Shown here: in pieces, positions 9,808-17,496 of the stretch
Layout: every line of letters starts with the position of its first letter
How positions within the stretch are numbered: the stretch's first letter is position 1
Assembly: GCA_028821265.1 (NCBI GenBank)
Contig: JAPPGU010000085.1
Location: 1-64,000, forward strand
Length of the DNA: 64,000 nucleotides
Source: a bacterium
GTDB taxonomy: Bacteria; Actinomycetota; Acidimicrobiia; Spongiisociales; Spongiisociaceae
Direction: 5' to 3'
The notes under the pieces: generated by a model
The model's input: only the letters and a program-made list of their open reading frames with translations
Told to the model about the DNA's origin: nothing
Databases searched by the model: none
Program-made: the position numbers and the translations under genes

Positions 9808-9834
9808 GGCCGGGGCATCCGACGGTGCCCGGCC
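9808..9834. promoter_or_regulatory. Inverted repeat in a divergent promoter region
   Basis: GGCCGGGGCA (9808-9817) and TGCCCGGCC (9826-9834) form a 9-bp stem with one bulged G and an eight-base loop. It lies between the starts of the PLP enzyme and aconitase X genes and may be an operator for both. Confidence 0.35.
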
Positions 9835-9882
9835 ACGTCCCGACCAATACAATCCGCAGCCGGCGCCGACCATACGGACGAC

Positions 9883-11130
9883 ATGGATCCCTTCCTGACC
9901 GACAAGGACCAGGCCATGCTGCGGGGCGAGGGCAGCGAGGCCCAGGCTCTCGCCATGCGGGTCCTGGTGGGCCTGGCGCGCGCCACCGGCGCCCGCCGGA
10001 TGATCGACATCTCGGGCGCCCACATCGACGGCACGCTGTACCTCGGTCGGGCCAGCCTCGACTTCGCCACCCGGCTGCGGGACGGGGGTGGACGGGTGGC
10101 CGTACCCACCACCCTCAACGTCTCCTCGCTGGATCTGCTCCATCCCGATCTCTTCCGCGGGGACGACCCGACCCGGGAAGCCGCCCTGGCCATGACGAAG
10201 GCCTACCTCGACATGGGCGCCTCCCCCACCTGGACATGCGCCCCCTACCAGCTGGCGGATCGCCCCGGCTACGGCGATCGCGTGGCCTGGGGCGAGTCGA
10301 ACGCCATCGTGTTCGCCAACTCGGTGCTCGGCGCCCGGACACCCAGGTTCGGTGACTTCGCCGACATGGCCGCCGCCGTCACCGGACGGGCCCCGGAGTT
10401 CGGCCTCTACCTGGACAGGCACCGCCGCGCCCGCGTCCGGATCGATGTCTCGGGGATTGCAGAGAGGGCGCGGCTCACCGACGAGTTCTTCGCCGTGCTG
10501 GGAATACTGGTGGGACGGGAGGCCGGATCCGAGGTTCCAGCCGTCACCGGCATCGAGACGGCCACGGAGGACCAGCTCAAGGTACTGGGCGCGGGGGCGG
10601 CTACCTCGGGAGCGGTCGGCATGTTGCACGTGGTCGGGGTCACGCCCGAAGCTCCCACACTGGCGAGCGCCACCGGTGGTGTCTCACCACGCCGGGTGAG
10701 GGTCACCACGGACACGATCACCCGCGCCTACCAGGACCTGTCGAACACCGGTGCGGAGAACCTGCGCACGGTGAACCTGGGGACACCCCACTACTCGGCC
10801 CGCCAGATCGCCCGGCTCCAGGACCTGCTCGCCGGCCGCCGGATCCACCCGGACGTGACGCTCTACGTGAACACGGGAAGGGACGTGCTGGCTTCGTCCT
10901 CCGACATCGTGAAGCGCCTGGAGGAGGCCGGTGCGGTGTTCGTGGTGGACACCTGCACGTACGTGACCTCGATCCTCCCCGCCGGTGCCGGCGTCGCCAT
11001 GACCGACTCCGCCAAGTGGGCCTACTACGCGCCCGGCAACCTCGGCGTCGACGTGGTGTTCGGTTCAGCCTCCGACTGCGTGGCGTCGGCGGTCGCCGGC
11101 CGGGTGATCAGGGGGCGGCCGCCGTGGTGA
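9883..11130 (+). CDS. Aconitase X large (catalytic) subunit
   Basis: DUF521/AcnX catalytic chain of 415 residues, an aconitase-superfamily hydro-lyase. Characterised relatives dehydrate cis-3-hydroxy-L-proline in bacteria or mevalonate 5-phosphate in archaea. Support comes from MLRGEGSEAQALAMRVLVG at the N-terminus, PTTLNVSS, the TCAPYQ and WGESNAIVFANSVLGART segments (near residues 121 and 137), and VVDTCTYV near the C-terminus; cysteines are at the usual Fe-S positions. The swivelling small subunit is the next gene and overlaps it by four bases, so this is the two-chain form. No proline racemase, transporter or mevalonate gene is adjacent, so the substrate is open. Confidence 0.9.
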   Translation: MDPFLTDKDQAMLRGEGSEAQALAMRVLVGLARATGARRMIDISGAHIDGTLYLGRASLDFATRLRDGGGRVAVPTTLNVSSLDLLHPDLFRGDDPTREAALAMTKAYLDMGASPTWTCAPYQLADRPGYGDRVAWGESNAIVFANSVLGARTPRFGDFADMAAAVTGRAPEFGLYLDRHRRARVRIDVSGIAERARLTDEFFAVLGILVGREAGSEVPAVTGIETATEDQLKVLGAGAATSGAVGMLHVVGVTPEAPTLASATGGVSPRRVRVTTDTITRAYQDLSNTGAENLRTVNLGTPHYSARQIARLQDLLAGRRIHPDVTLYVNTGRDVLASSSDIVKRLEEAGAVFVVDTCTYVTSILPAGAGVAMTDSAKWAYYAPGNLGVDVVFGSASDCVASAVAGRVIRGRPPW

Positions 11131-11537
11131 GCATCGCAGCGACACCCCTCGTTCCGGGTATTGCCGAGGGCCCGAGCCTGGTTCTCGACCAACCCCTGAG
11201 CTGGTGGGGAGGGATCGATCCCCGCGACGGAACCATCATCGACGCCCACCATCCCCAGCACGGGCAGCCGACAGCCGGCCGGGTTCTGATCCTTCCCGGC
11301 GGGCGGGGATCATCTGGCGGTTCCGCGGTACTGGCCGAGTCCGTGCGCCTCATGACCGCGCCCGCCGGGCTGGTGCTCGGGGATGTCGACCCCATCCTGG
11401 TGGTGGGGCTGATAGTGGCCGGGGAGCTATATCCGGACCGGAGTTGCCCGCTGGTGGTGGCCCGCGCAGGCTACGACCTGCTGGTCTCGGGCCGCACCAC
11501 TCGAATCAGCACCGACGGAGGGATCGAGCAGTTCTGA
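11127..11537 (+). CDS. Aconitase X small (swivel) subunit
   Basis: DUF126 protein of 136 residues that forms the mobile lid domain of aconitase X. The GTG at 11127 overlaps the stop of the large subunit in GTGA, pointing to coupled translation. Family features are an N-terminal GIAEGPSLVLDQPLSWWGG, VLILPGGRGSSGGSAVLAE and a C-terminal GYDLLVSGRTTRI. Residue composition and order match the swivel chain throughout. A longer ORF in this frame exists upstream but lies inside the large-subunit gene and is not used. Confidence 0.9.
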   Translation: MSIAATPLVPGIAEGPSLVLDQPLSWWGGIDPRDGTIIDAHHPQHGQPTAGRVLILPGGRGSSGGSAVLAESVRLMTAPAGLVLGDVDPILVVGLIVAGELYPDRSCPLVVARAGYDLLVSGRTTRISTDGGIEQF

Positions 11538-11558
11538 TCCCCGCTCCGGCAGACGATC

Positions 11559-12029
11559 TCAGCTACCGCGCGCCCGCGGCGCCCGGCGGGCCCGCTCCAG
11601 GACCCGGAAGGGGATCCGGAAGACCTCGTCATCCTCGACATAGATCGGAAAGGAGTAGCCGCCGGGCCTGGGGAACACCAGGTTGTTGAACGTGAAGGCC
11701 CGGGTCATCCCCATTTCGGCTCCGGGCAGACGCCTGACCGGTGGACGGACCTGGACCGTGCGGGAGAACCGGGTGTTACCGAGGAGGCTCCGGCCGTCCT
11801 CGTTCATGAGGTCCACCGACAGCTTGAAGGAGTCCGCGAAGGGCCAGGGGACGCGCAGCCGGATTCCTACTCCTATCGAGGGATGGCGAGCCGGAAAGGA
11901 CTCCACGTAGAGCAACTCCCAACCCCCACCCAGGATGTAGAGCTTGCCACCAACCGCCTGGACCGCGTCGGCCACCATGGCGAACTCCACAGTCGGCTTG
12001 GGATCGAGCGACGCCTCCAACGAATCCAT
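11559..12029 (-). CDS. Conserved protein resembling DUF6941
   Basis: A 156-residue soluble protein without signal peptide or membrane segment. The start PTVEFAMVADAVQAVGGKLYILGGG, split here as PTVEFAMVADAVQ and GGKLYILGGG, resembles a small actinobacterial family annotated DUF6941 whose function is unknown. The middle holds VGIRLRVPWPFADSF and the end EDDEVFRIPFRVLERA, a predicted beta-rich fold. The family assignment is from memory and needs a profile search. It converges on the aconitase X pair with 21 bases between stops and is divergent from the secreted protease gene. Confidence 0.6.
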   Translation of the reverse strand: MDSLEASLDPKPTVEFAMVADAVQAVGGKLYILGGGWELLYVESFPARHPSIGVGIRLRVPWPFADSFKLSVDLMNEDGRSLLGNTRFSRTVQVRPPVRRLPGAEMGMTRAFTFNNLVFPRPGGYSFPIYVEDDEVFRIPFRVLERARRAPRARGS

Positions 12030-12143
12030 CGCCTTCTACTCTAGAACGGTGCTCAAGAGGTCCGTACAAATAGGTTTGCCAGCCGGTCCACAACTCTCGC
12101 ACCAGATACCCGTTCACACCTCGCCGGCCGGATTCCGACGGGA

Positions 12144-12842
12144 GTGCTCCTCCTGGTCGTGAGCCGCCTCGCCCTCGGTCTGATACTGCTCATGGTCGCG
12201 TGTGGAGCGCCGGAACCGTCCATCGCTACCGACCCGTTCGATGCGATCGCCCAGCTGCGCGGTCGGGTCTGCCATCAGGACATGGTCGGCTCAGCGGTGG
12301 TCATCGACCGCCACTACCTGGTGACGGCGGCGCACAACGTGGCCGGCTCGGAAGGCGGCCTGACCGTGACCTTCGAGGACGGCTCGGAGCATGCCGCCAC
12401 GCTGGTCGGCATCGACTTCGATCGAGACCTGGCCCTGCTGCGAGCGCCCTCCGTGGACCGGCCCATCCTCACCGTGGCCCGAGCCGTCGCCGGAGAGGAT
12501 GGACGCCTGATCCGGCTCCGCGCCGGTCAGGAACGCGCCGAGGTCCTGTTCGCCGACGCCGACCTGATCGTCGCCGTGGGCCGCAACATCTACGACGAAG
12601 AGACCTCCGTACGCCGGGACAACGTCCGGGTTCGCGCCCACTCGGGGGCCGGTTACTCGGGTGGGCCGCTGCTCAACGATCACAACGAGATGATCGGAGT
12701 GGTCTATGCCTCCGCCCGGCTCGATGAGATGACCTACGCCACCGCTTCGCAGGAAATCGACATCTTCCTCGAGGCGATCGACTCCACCACCGAATCCCCC
12801 TCGGGACGCTGCCCGCGGGCCGGTCCGGGGGCCGACCGTTAG
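12144..12842 (+). CDS. Secreted or lipid-anchored trypsin-like serine protease
   Basis: Chymotrypsin-fold protease of 232 residues. The triad is visible: His in VTAAHNV, Asp in DFDRDLALLR and Ser in GAGYSGGPLL. The residue two before the catalytic serine is Tyr rather than the usual Asp or Asn (GYSGG for GDSGG). The N-terminus is a short hydrophobic signal ending LMVACGAPE, a probable lipobox, so the enzyme is likely anchored outside the membrane. It lacks a PDZ domain and so is not a full DegP. The start may be the ATG at 12144 or the GTG at 12159. An MFS gene follows after 12 bases. Substrate unknown. Confidence 0.82.
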   Translation: MLLLVVSRLALGLILLMVACGAPEPSIATDPFDAIAQLRGRVCHQDMVGSAVVIDRHYLVTAAHNVAGSEGGLTVTFEDGSEHAATLVGIDFDRDLALLRAPSVDRPILTVARAVAGEDGRLIRLRAGQERAEVLFADADLIVAVGRNIYDEETSVRRDNVRVRAHSGAGYSGGPLLNDHNEMIGVVYASARLDEMTYATASQEIDIFLEAIDSTTESPSGRCPRAGPGADR

Positions 12843-12854
12843 GATGGTCGGCGC

Positions 12855-14015
12855 GTGTCCACCCGCCTCCCCTCCGCCTACCGGCTCCCCCGGTTAATCC
12901 TTCTCTGCTACATCGCTTCTCTGGCTACGGGCATCGGCGTCATCTTCTCGCTCCTGGCCGTCATCCAGGACCGGTTCGGGTTTCCCACCTGGTCCTTGGG
13001 CCTGCTCGCCGGCATACCCTTCGCGATGACCCTGTTCGGCAACATCTGGCTGACCCCACTGGCCGACCGGGGCTGGGAGCGGCGGCTCATCATGCTGGGA
13101 TGCCTTCTCCTAGTTATGTCTCTGCTCTGGATGGTCTTCGCGGTGGAGCTCTGGCAGTGGGTTGCGGCGCGGGCGCTCATGGGCGTCGCGGAGGGTATCT
13201 CGGTGGGAGCGGCGCGCCGGGTGATGCTGAGCTGGACTCCGGACCGCCACGGACAGGCACTGAGCTCGCTGATGGTGGCGATGCTGGCCGGGATCCTGAT
13301 CGGGCCCGTGCTCGGGGGGGTGCTGAACGAGTTCGGCCCAGCTCTGCCGTTCCTGGTACCCGCCGGGGCGGCAGTGGTAGTGCTGCTGGCCCTGCCGGCG
13401 GTCCGGCCCGGAGAGTTCGAACGACCGACCGTGAGGCTATCCCGACGCAGCCTGACCGCCCTGCCGGGCTTCCTCTCCGGGCTGCTGCTGGCGGCCTCCA
13501 ACTGGCTCTACATAGGCGTCATCGACGCCATCTGGTCCCGGTACATGACCGACCTCGGTGCCCGCCCCTGGCTGATAGGACTCGGATACCTGGTGATCGC
13601 CCTGCCCGCCATCGTGCTCACCCCCATCAGCGGCCGGCTCTCGGACCGTGTGAACCCGATCCGCCTCGCCCTGGTGGCGGCGGTAGTCGGACTCCCCCTC
13701 CTGGCCGGCTACGGGTTGGTGTCGGCAGTGCTCACCCTCCTTGTGGTAGGCGCACTTCACTCGGCCTGCTGGGCCTTCGTGACCCTCCCCGGTCAGGCCG
13801 CCGTGGCCAGGGCCGCGCCATCCAGCCAGGCCGCCGAAGCGCAGGGCCTCGTTGAGGCGTACGGGTTCGTCCTGGCCGCGATCGGGGCATTCGCCGCCGC
13901 ACCTATATACGAGGCCGGCGGCCCGAGGTCCCTCTTCCTGATAACCACGGCCGCCGTGGCGCTCACCCCGCTGGCGGTGTTCCTGCGCCGGTCCAAGTGG
14001 AGGAACGCCTTCTGA
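12855..14015 (+). CDS. MFS transporter
   Basis: Major facilitator carrier of 386 residues with about 12 hydrophobic segments. The conserved loop after helix 2 reads LADRGWERR, a variant of the family's GxLaDrxGrr motif, and the corresponding loop in the second half reads GRLSDRVNP. Such proteins in actinobacteria are usually efflux pumps or uptake carriers for small metabolites. It starts at a GTG 12 bases after the protease gene, so the two are probably co-transcribed. Substrate cannot be inferred. Confidence 0.85.
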   Translation: MSTRLPSAYRLPRLILLCYIASLATGIGVIFSLLAVIQDRFGFPTWSLGLLAGIPFAMTLFGNIWLTPLADRGWERRLIMLGCLLLVMSLLWMVFAVELWQWVAARALMGVAEGISVGAARRVMLSWTPDRHGQALSSLMVAMLAGILIGPVLGGVLNEFGPALPFLVPAGAAVVVLLALPAVRPGEFERPTVRLSRRSLTALPGFLSGLLLAASNWLYIGVIDAIWSRYMTDLGARPWLIGLGYLVIALPAIVLTPISGRLSDRVNPIRLALVAAVVGLPLLAGYGLVSAVLTLLVVGALHSACWAFVTLPGQAAVARAAPSSQAAEAQGLVEAYGFVLAAIGAFAAAPIYEAGGPRSLFLITTAAVALTPLAVFLRRSKWRNAF

Positions 14016-14058
14016 CAACCGGGCACAGGCGGTGCGGTATCCTCCCCGCTTCTGTTCG

Positions 14059-14161
14059 AGGAGGGTGCTGAAAGAGACGGGGGTTGGTTGGCCCTCAATG
14101 GCTTTGAACTGGGGTTTCGTTGCCGACCATCGGGCGACTGGACATTTTTCAGTACCCTCCT
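14059..14161. other. 103-bp element closed by a 17-bp stem
   Basis: Bases 14059-14075 pair with 14145-14161 over 17 positions, 15 Watson-Crick and two G-U in the plus-strand RNA. Inside, TGGTTGGC (14085-14092) pairs with GCCGACCA (14122-14129) over eight positions with one G-U, and smaller stems can form within that. It lies between the MFS stop and the dehydrogenase start, ending about 30 bases before the TTG. It could be a structured leader RNA, a 3'-end structure or a tiny inverted-repeat element; no known RNA class was recognised and no target duplication is evident. Confidence 0.5.
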
Positions 14162-14192
14162 GGCAAGTGCCTGCGCGTCGAGGAAGGAAGAC

Positions 14193-15173
14193 TTGGGTTA
14201 CCGGATCTGGTTCGAGCGGAGGGTGACGCCGGCACTGATGCCGTTCGTGCCCCACTCCGTCGACATGCTGGGTCCGGGACGAGTTGACGACCCTCAGGCG
14301 GGAATCTCGACCGCCCAGGCCGCCATCGCCGCCCGGCTCGATTACGACGACACCCTCTTCGATCGGGCTCCCGAACTGCTGGGGGTGTTACGCACCGGTA
14401 TCGGCTACGACGCCGTCGACCTGGAAGCCGCCACCCGCCGTGGCATCGCGGCCTGCAACGTCCCGCAGGGCCCGACCGTGCCCACTGCCGAGCACTCCGT
14501 GGCACTCCTCCTGGCCACCGCCAAGGAGCTCGTACGGTCGAGCGGCCGGCTCAGGGAGAGCACGGGCAACTACTACTCAAGGCACAGAGCGATGGAACTG
14601 GACGGGAAGACCCTGGGCCTGGTGGGATACGGGCGGATCGCCCAAAGGGTCGGGACTGTCGGGCTTGCCCTGGGAATGAGAGTCCTGGCCCACGACCCTT
14701 ACTTACCGGACGATGCGTTTCCGCCTGGTGTGGAGCGGGCGAGGACGCTGGAGGAACTCCTGGGCCGGAGCGATGCCGTCTCGGTCCATATCCCGATGAG
14801 CGCCGGCAACCACAGGATGTTCAACGCCGGTACCTTCGCTGCCATGAAGAAAGGGGCCTTGTTCGTGAACGCCGCCCGCGGAGGACTGGTCGACCACGAT
14901 GCCCTGATCGAGGCACTTGACAGCGGGCACCTGTCGGGTGCCGGGCTGGACGTCACCGATCCCGAGCCCCTCCACCCCGACCATCCGTTGCTCCACCGCA
15001 CAGACGTGATAGTGACGCCCCACGTGGCCTCGGCTACCCCTGAGGCCCGGGAGCGCATGTTCAGCATGGCCGTACGCCAGGCTCTCATGGTGCTGGACGG
15101 GCAACGACCGCCCCATCTCCTCAATCCGGACGCCTGGCCCGGCGTACTCAGCCGTCTCGGCGGCACCCGATGA
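14193..15173 (+). CDS. D-isomer-specific 2-hydroxyacid dehydrogenase
   Basis: NAD-dependent 2-hydroxyacid dehydrogenase of 326 residues, of the phosphoglycerate dehydrogenase/hydroxypyruvate reductase group. The Rossmann site reads GLVGYGRIAQRVG; the catalytic Arg is in NAARGGLVD, Glu in DVTDPEPLHP and His in VTPHVASAT. The ORF is open to an ATG at 14088, but that stretch lies in the structured element and has no family similarity. The TTG at 14193 is preceded by AGGAAGGA and gives GYRIWFERRVTPALMPF, so I start there. The short-chain dehydrogenase gene follows 19 bases later, which suggests two oxidation steps in one catabolic route. Substrate unknown. Confidence 0.85.
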   Translation: MGYRIWFERRVTPALMPFVPHSVDMLGPGRVDDPQAGISTAQAAIAARLDYDDTLFDRAPELLGVLRTGIGYDAVDLEAATRRGIAACNVPQGPTVPTAEHSVALLLATAKELVRSSGRLRESTGNYYSRHRAMELDGKTLGLVGYGRIAQRVGTVGLALGMRVLAHDPYLPDDAFPPGVERARTLEELLGRSDAVSVHIPMSAGNHRMFNAGTFAAMKKGALFVNAARGGLVDHDALIEALDSGHLSGAGLDVTDPEPLHPDHPLLHRTDVIVTPHVASATPEARERMFSMAVRQALMVLDGQRPPHLLNPDAWPGVLSRLGGTR

Positions 15174-15192
15174 AGCGAAACCAGGAGGCGTA

Positions 15193-15996
15193 GTGGGACG
15201 ATTCGGCGGCAAGGTCGCGCTGGTTACCGGTAGCACCCAGGGCCTGGGCGAGGCGATCGCTGTCCGGTTGGTGGACGAAGGCCTGGCGGGGCTGGTGGTG
15301 ACCGGTCGGAACGAGGAGAGAGGTGCCGCGGTTGCCGCCCGCCTGAACGGCGCCGGGTGCCGCACGGTGTTCGCGGCCACCGACCTGGCCGATCCTGCCG
15401 AGGTCGGCAACCTGATCGACATGACCGACCGGGAGTTCGGGCGGATCGACGTTCTGGTCAACGCGGCCGGCGACACGCAACGCGGCACGGTCGAGGACAC
15501 CACCGTCGAGCTGTTCGATCACCTCATGGCGGTCAACCTCCGAGCCCCGTTCCTGCTGATGCAGGGCGCTATCCGCCTGATGCGCCGCGAGGGCATCGAA
15601 GGTTCGATCGTGAACATCGCCTCGGTGGCGGCCCACGGCGGTGGTCCCTACCTGACGATCTACTCCACCACCAAAGGCGCCCTGGTGACCCTCACCAAGA
15701 ACGTCGCCAACTCGGTGCTCTGGGACCGGATCCGGGTCAACGTGCTGAACATCGGTTGGACGGACACCCCCGGCGAGCACGCCGTCAGGACCAGCTTCCA
15801 TGGCGACGACCAGCGATGGCTCGAGAAAGCCGAGGCCGACCAGCCCTTCGGGAGGCTTCTCAAGACCGCCGAGGTTGCCGGGGCGGTGGCGTTCCTCGCA
15901 TCCGACGAGTCGGGCATGATGACCGGAGCGGCGGTCGACTTCGGCCAGATCGTGGTCGGATGCACGGCGGTCCAGCATCCGCCTCCCGACGACTGA
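15193..15996 (+). CDS. Short-chain dehydrogenase/reductase
   Basis: Classical SDR of 267 residues. The cofactor site is TGSTQGLGEA near residue 13, the NNAG-type motif is VNAAGDT, the catalytic Ser lies in NIASVAAHG and the Tyr/Lys pair in YSTTKGALV. The GTG start at 15193 follows AGGAGG at the right distance. It is the second gene of the dehydrogenase pair; the substrate is probably a sugar acid or polyol-like hydroxy compound, which is inference. The C-terminus is ordinary for the family. Confidence 0.9.
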   Translation: MGRFGGKVALVTGSTQGLGEAIAVRLVDEGLAGLVVTGRNEERGAAVAARLNGAGCRTVFAATDLADPAEVGNLIDMTDREFGRIDVLVNAAGDTQRGTVEDTTVELFDHLMAVNLRAPFLLMQGAIRLMRREGIEGSIVNIASVAAHGGGPYLTIYSTTKGALVTLTKNVANSVLWDRIRVNVLNIGWTDTPGEHAVRTSFHGDDQRWLEKAEADQPFGRLLKTAEVAGAVAFLASDESGMMTGAAVDFGQIVVGCTAVQHPPPDD

Positions 15997-16027
15997 CGCG
16001 ACCGGAGCATCCGGCCACAGGACCGTC

Positions 16028-16438
16028 CTACAGGCTGAAGAGTGGCGAACCGAGTTGCCAACCCATACCGACGCCCGCCGCCGACAGCGCGAAGATCATC
16101 AGGCCGGCGCCGGCCATGGAGACGTTCTTCATGAACATGGCCATCTCGCGCTGCAGGTCGCTCCCCTCGTCCGTCCAGAAGTGGTGGACCAGCAACGCGG
16201 TGAGCAGGCAGTAGACGGCCAGCCCGAGCGCGGCCAGATCCATCCAGACGCCCAACATGACGCCCAGCCCGCCCGCGGCGATCAGCACACCCGAGAGCCG
16301 GATGACTATCCCGCTGGAGGGTGCGTCCCTCGACTCCGCATACCCGGAAGACCCCTCCGCGTCGGCCAGGTGTCCGATGCCGGCCCCGATGAAGATCAGC
16401 GAGAAGAGGATCCGACCGATCAGTATCAATGCTTCCAC
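16028..16438 (-). CDS. DoxX family membrane protein
   Basis: Small membrane protein of 136 residues with four hydrophobic segments and the DoxX-type start LILIGRILFSLIFIGAGIGHL. Between helices it has a polar loop and later GVWMDLAALGLAVYCLLTALLVHHFW, split as GVWMDLAALGLAVYCL and LTALLVHHFW, with the HHFW typical of the family. The GTG at 16436-16438 is preceded by AAGGAGGT and is clearly better than the upstream ATG of the long ORF. Related proteins act in redox or sulfur-linked membrane complexes; no partner is adjacent. It is divergent from the DNA methyltransferase. Confidence 0.85.
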   Translation of the reverse strand: MEALILIGRILFSLIFIGAGIGHLADAEGSSGYAESRDAPSSGIVIRLSGVLIAAGGLGVMLGVWMDLAALGLAVYCLLTALLVHHFWTDEGSDLQREMAMFMKNVSMAGAGLMIFALSAAGVGMGWQLGSPLFSL

Positions 16439-16526
16439 CTGGACCTCCTTCTGCGGACCCAACGCTTCGATGCCGGTTATCACGATAGAGGCCGAGCGGT
16501 ACACTCGACGGGGACCGAACCGGGGA

Positions 16527-17489
16527 ATGTCAGGCAGGATGGAGCGACCGCGAAAGGGCACAGCTACCTCGGCCTTCGGTTCGGGCCGGCGCGAGGGTCA
16601 CGACTCCTCGGCCTTCTACGATCGCTTCCCGGCGCCCGGCATCTCCGATGACGACCGGGTGGAGCCTGCGCCAGGCTTCGACCAGCCCCGGGCCATCCTG
16701 GGCGACAGCCGCGACATGCACCACCTCCCCGAGAATTGCGTGGCCCTCGTGGTCACGTCACCTCCCTACTTCGTGGGGAAGGAGTACGAGCAGGCGGTGG
16801 CCGGACGCCGGGTGCCCGAGTCGTACATGGACTACCTGGGCCTACTGCGGGAGGTGTTCGCCGAATGCGTGCGGGTACTGGAACCGGGGGGGCGGATGGC
16901 CGTCAACGTGGCGAACCTGGGACGCAAGCCCTACCGGAGCCTCAGCGCGGACGTGACCGGCATCCTCCAGGACGATCTGGGCCTCCTGCTGAGAGGCGAG
17001 ATCATCTGGACCAAGGCCAGGGGCGCGGGCGGATCCTGCGCGTGGGGATCGTGGTGCAGCCCCGCCAACCCGGTGCTCAGGGACCTGACCGAGCGGGTGG
17101 TGGTGGCCAGCAAGGGCCGGTTCGACCGTGCCCTATCACGTGCTCAACGGCAGGCCGCATGCCTTCCCCACCGACCCACGATCACCCCCGAGGAATTCAT
17201 GGAGGCGACGCTGGACGTCTGGGAGATCCCGCCCGCCCACGCCGGCCGGATCGGCCATCCCGCTCCCTTCCCCGAGAAGCTTCCGGCCCGGCTGATCCAG
17301 CTCTATACCTACGAGGACGACCTGGTGCTCGACCCGTTCATGGGTTCGGGAACCACCCTGGTGGCCGCAGCCGCCTCCAACCGCCGGGGCGTCGGCTACG
17401 ACACCGATCCGGCCTATGTGGAGTTGGCCAGAACCCGCCTCGCCAACCTCGAGCAGCCGACTTCGCCACCGATCCCGACCTCCGGTTGA
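16527..17489 (+). CDS. Orphan DNA methyltransferase, probably cytosine-N4
   Basis: Site-specific DNA methyltransferase of about 320 residues in the beta-class order: catalytic motif IV TSPPYF comes first (near residue 74) and the AdoMet-binding motif DPFMGSGTT comes last (near residue 270). TSPP rather than DPPY at the catalytic site favours cytosine-N4 over adenine-N6 methylation. The middle has LEPGGRMAVNVANLGRKP and a EFMEATLDVWEIPP segment. Start may be 16527 or 16539. No restriction endonuclease lies beside it, so it probably acts as a regulatory or housekeeping methylase. Recognition sequence unknown. Confidence 0.85.
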   Translation: MSGRMERPRKGTATSAFGSGRREGHDSSAFYDRFPAPGISDDDRVEPAPGFDQPRAILGDSRDMHHLPENCVALVVTSPPYFVGKEYEQAVAGRRVPESYMDYLGLLREVFAECVRVLEPGGRMAVNVANLGRKPYRSLSADVTGILQDDLGLLLRGEIIWTKARGAGGSCAWGSWCSPANPVLRDLTERVVVASKGRFDRALSRAQRQAACLPHRPTITPEEFMEATLDVWEIPPAHAGRIGHPAPFPEKLPARLIQLYTYEDDLVLDPFMGSGTTLVAAAASNRRGVGYDTDPAYVELARTRLANLEQPTSPPIPTSG

Positions 17490-17496
17490 ACGGTCC

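Noticed and set aside
14088-14192. An upstream ATG start for the 2-hydroxyacid dehydrogenase
   Set aside because: It falls in the structured element and adds 35 residues without family similarity; the TTG at 14193 has a good ribosome site.
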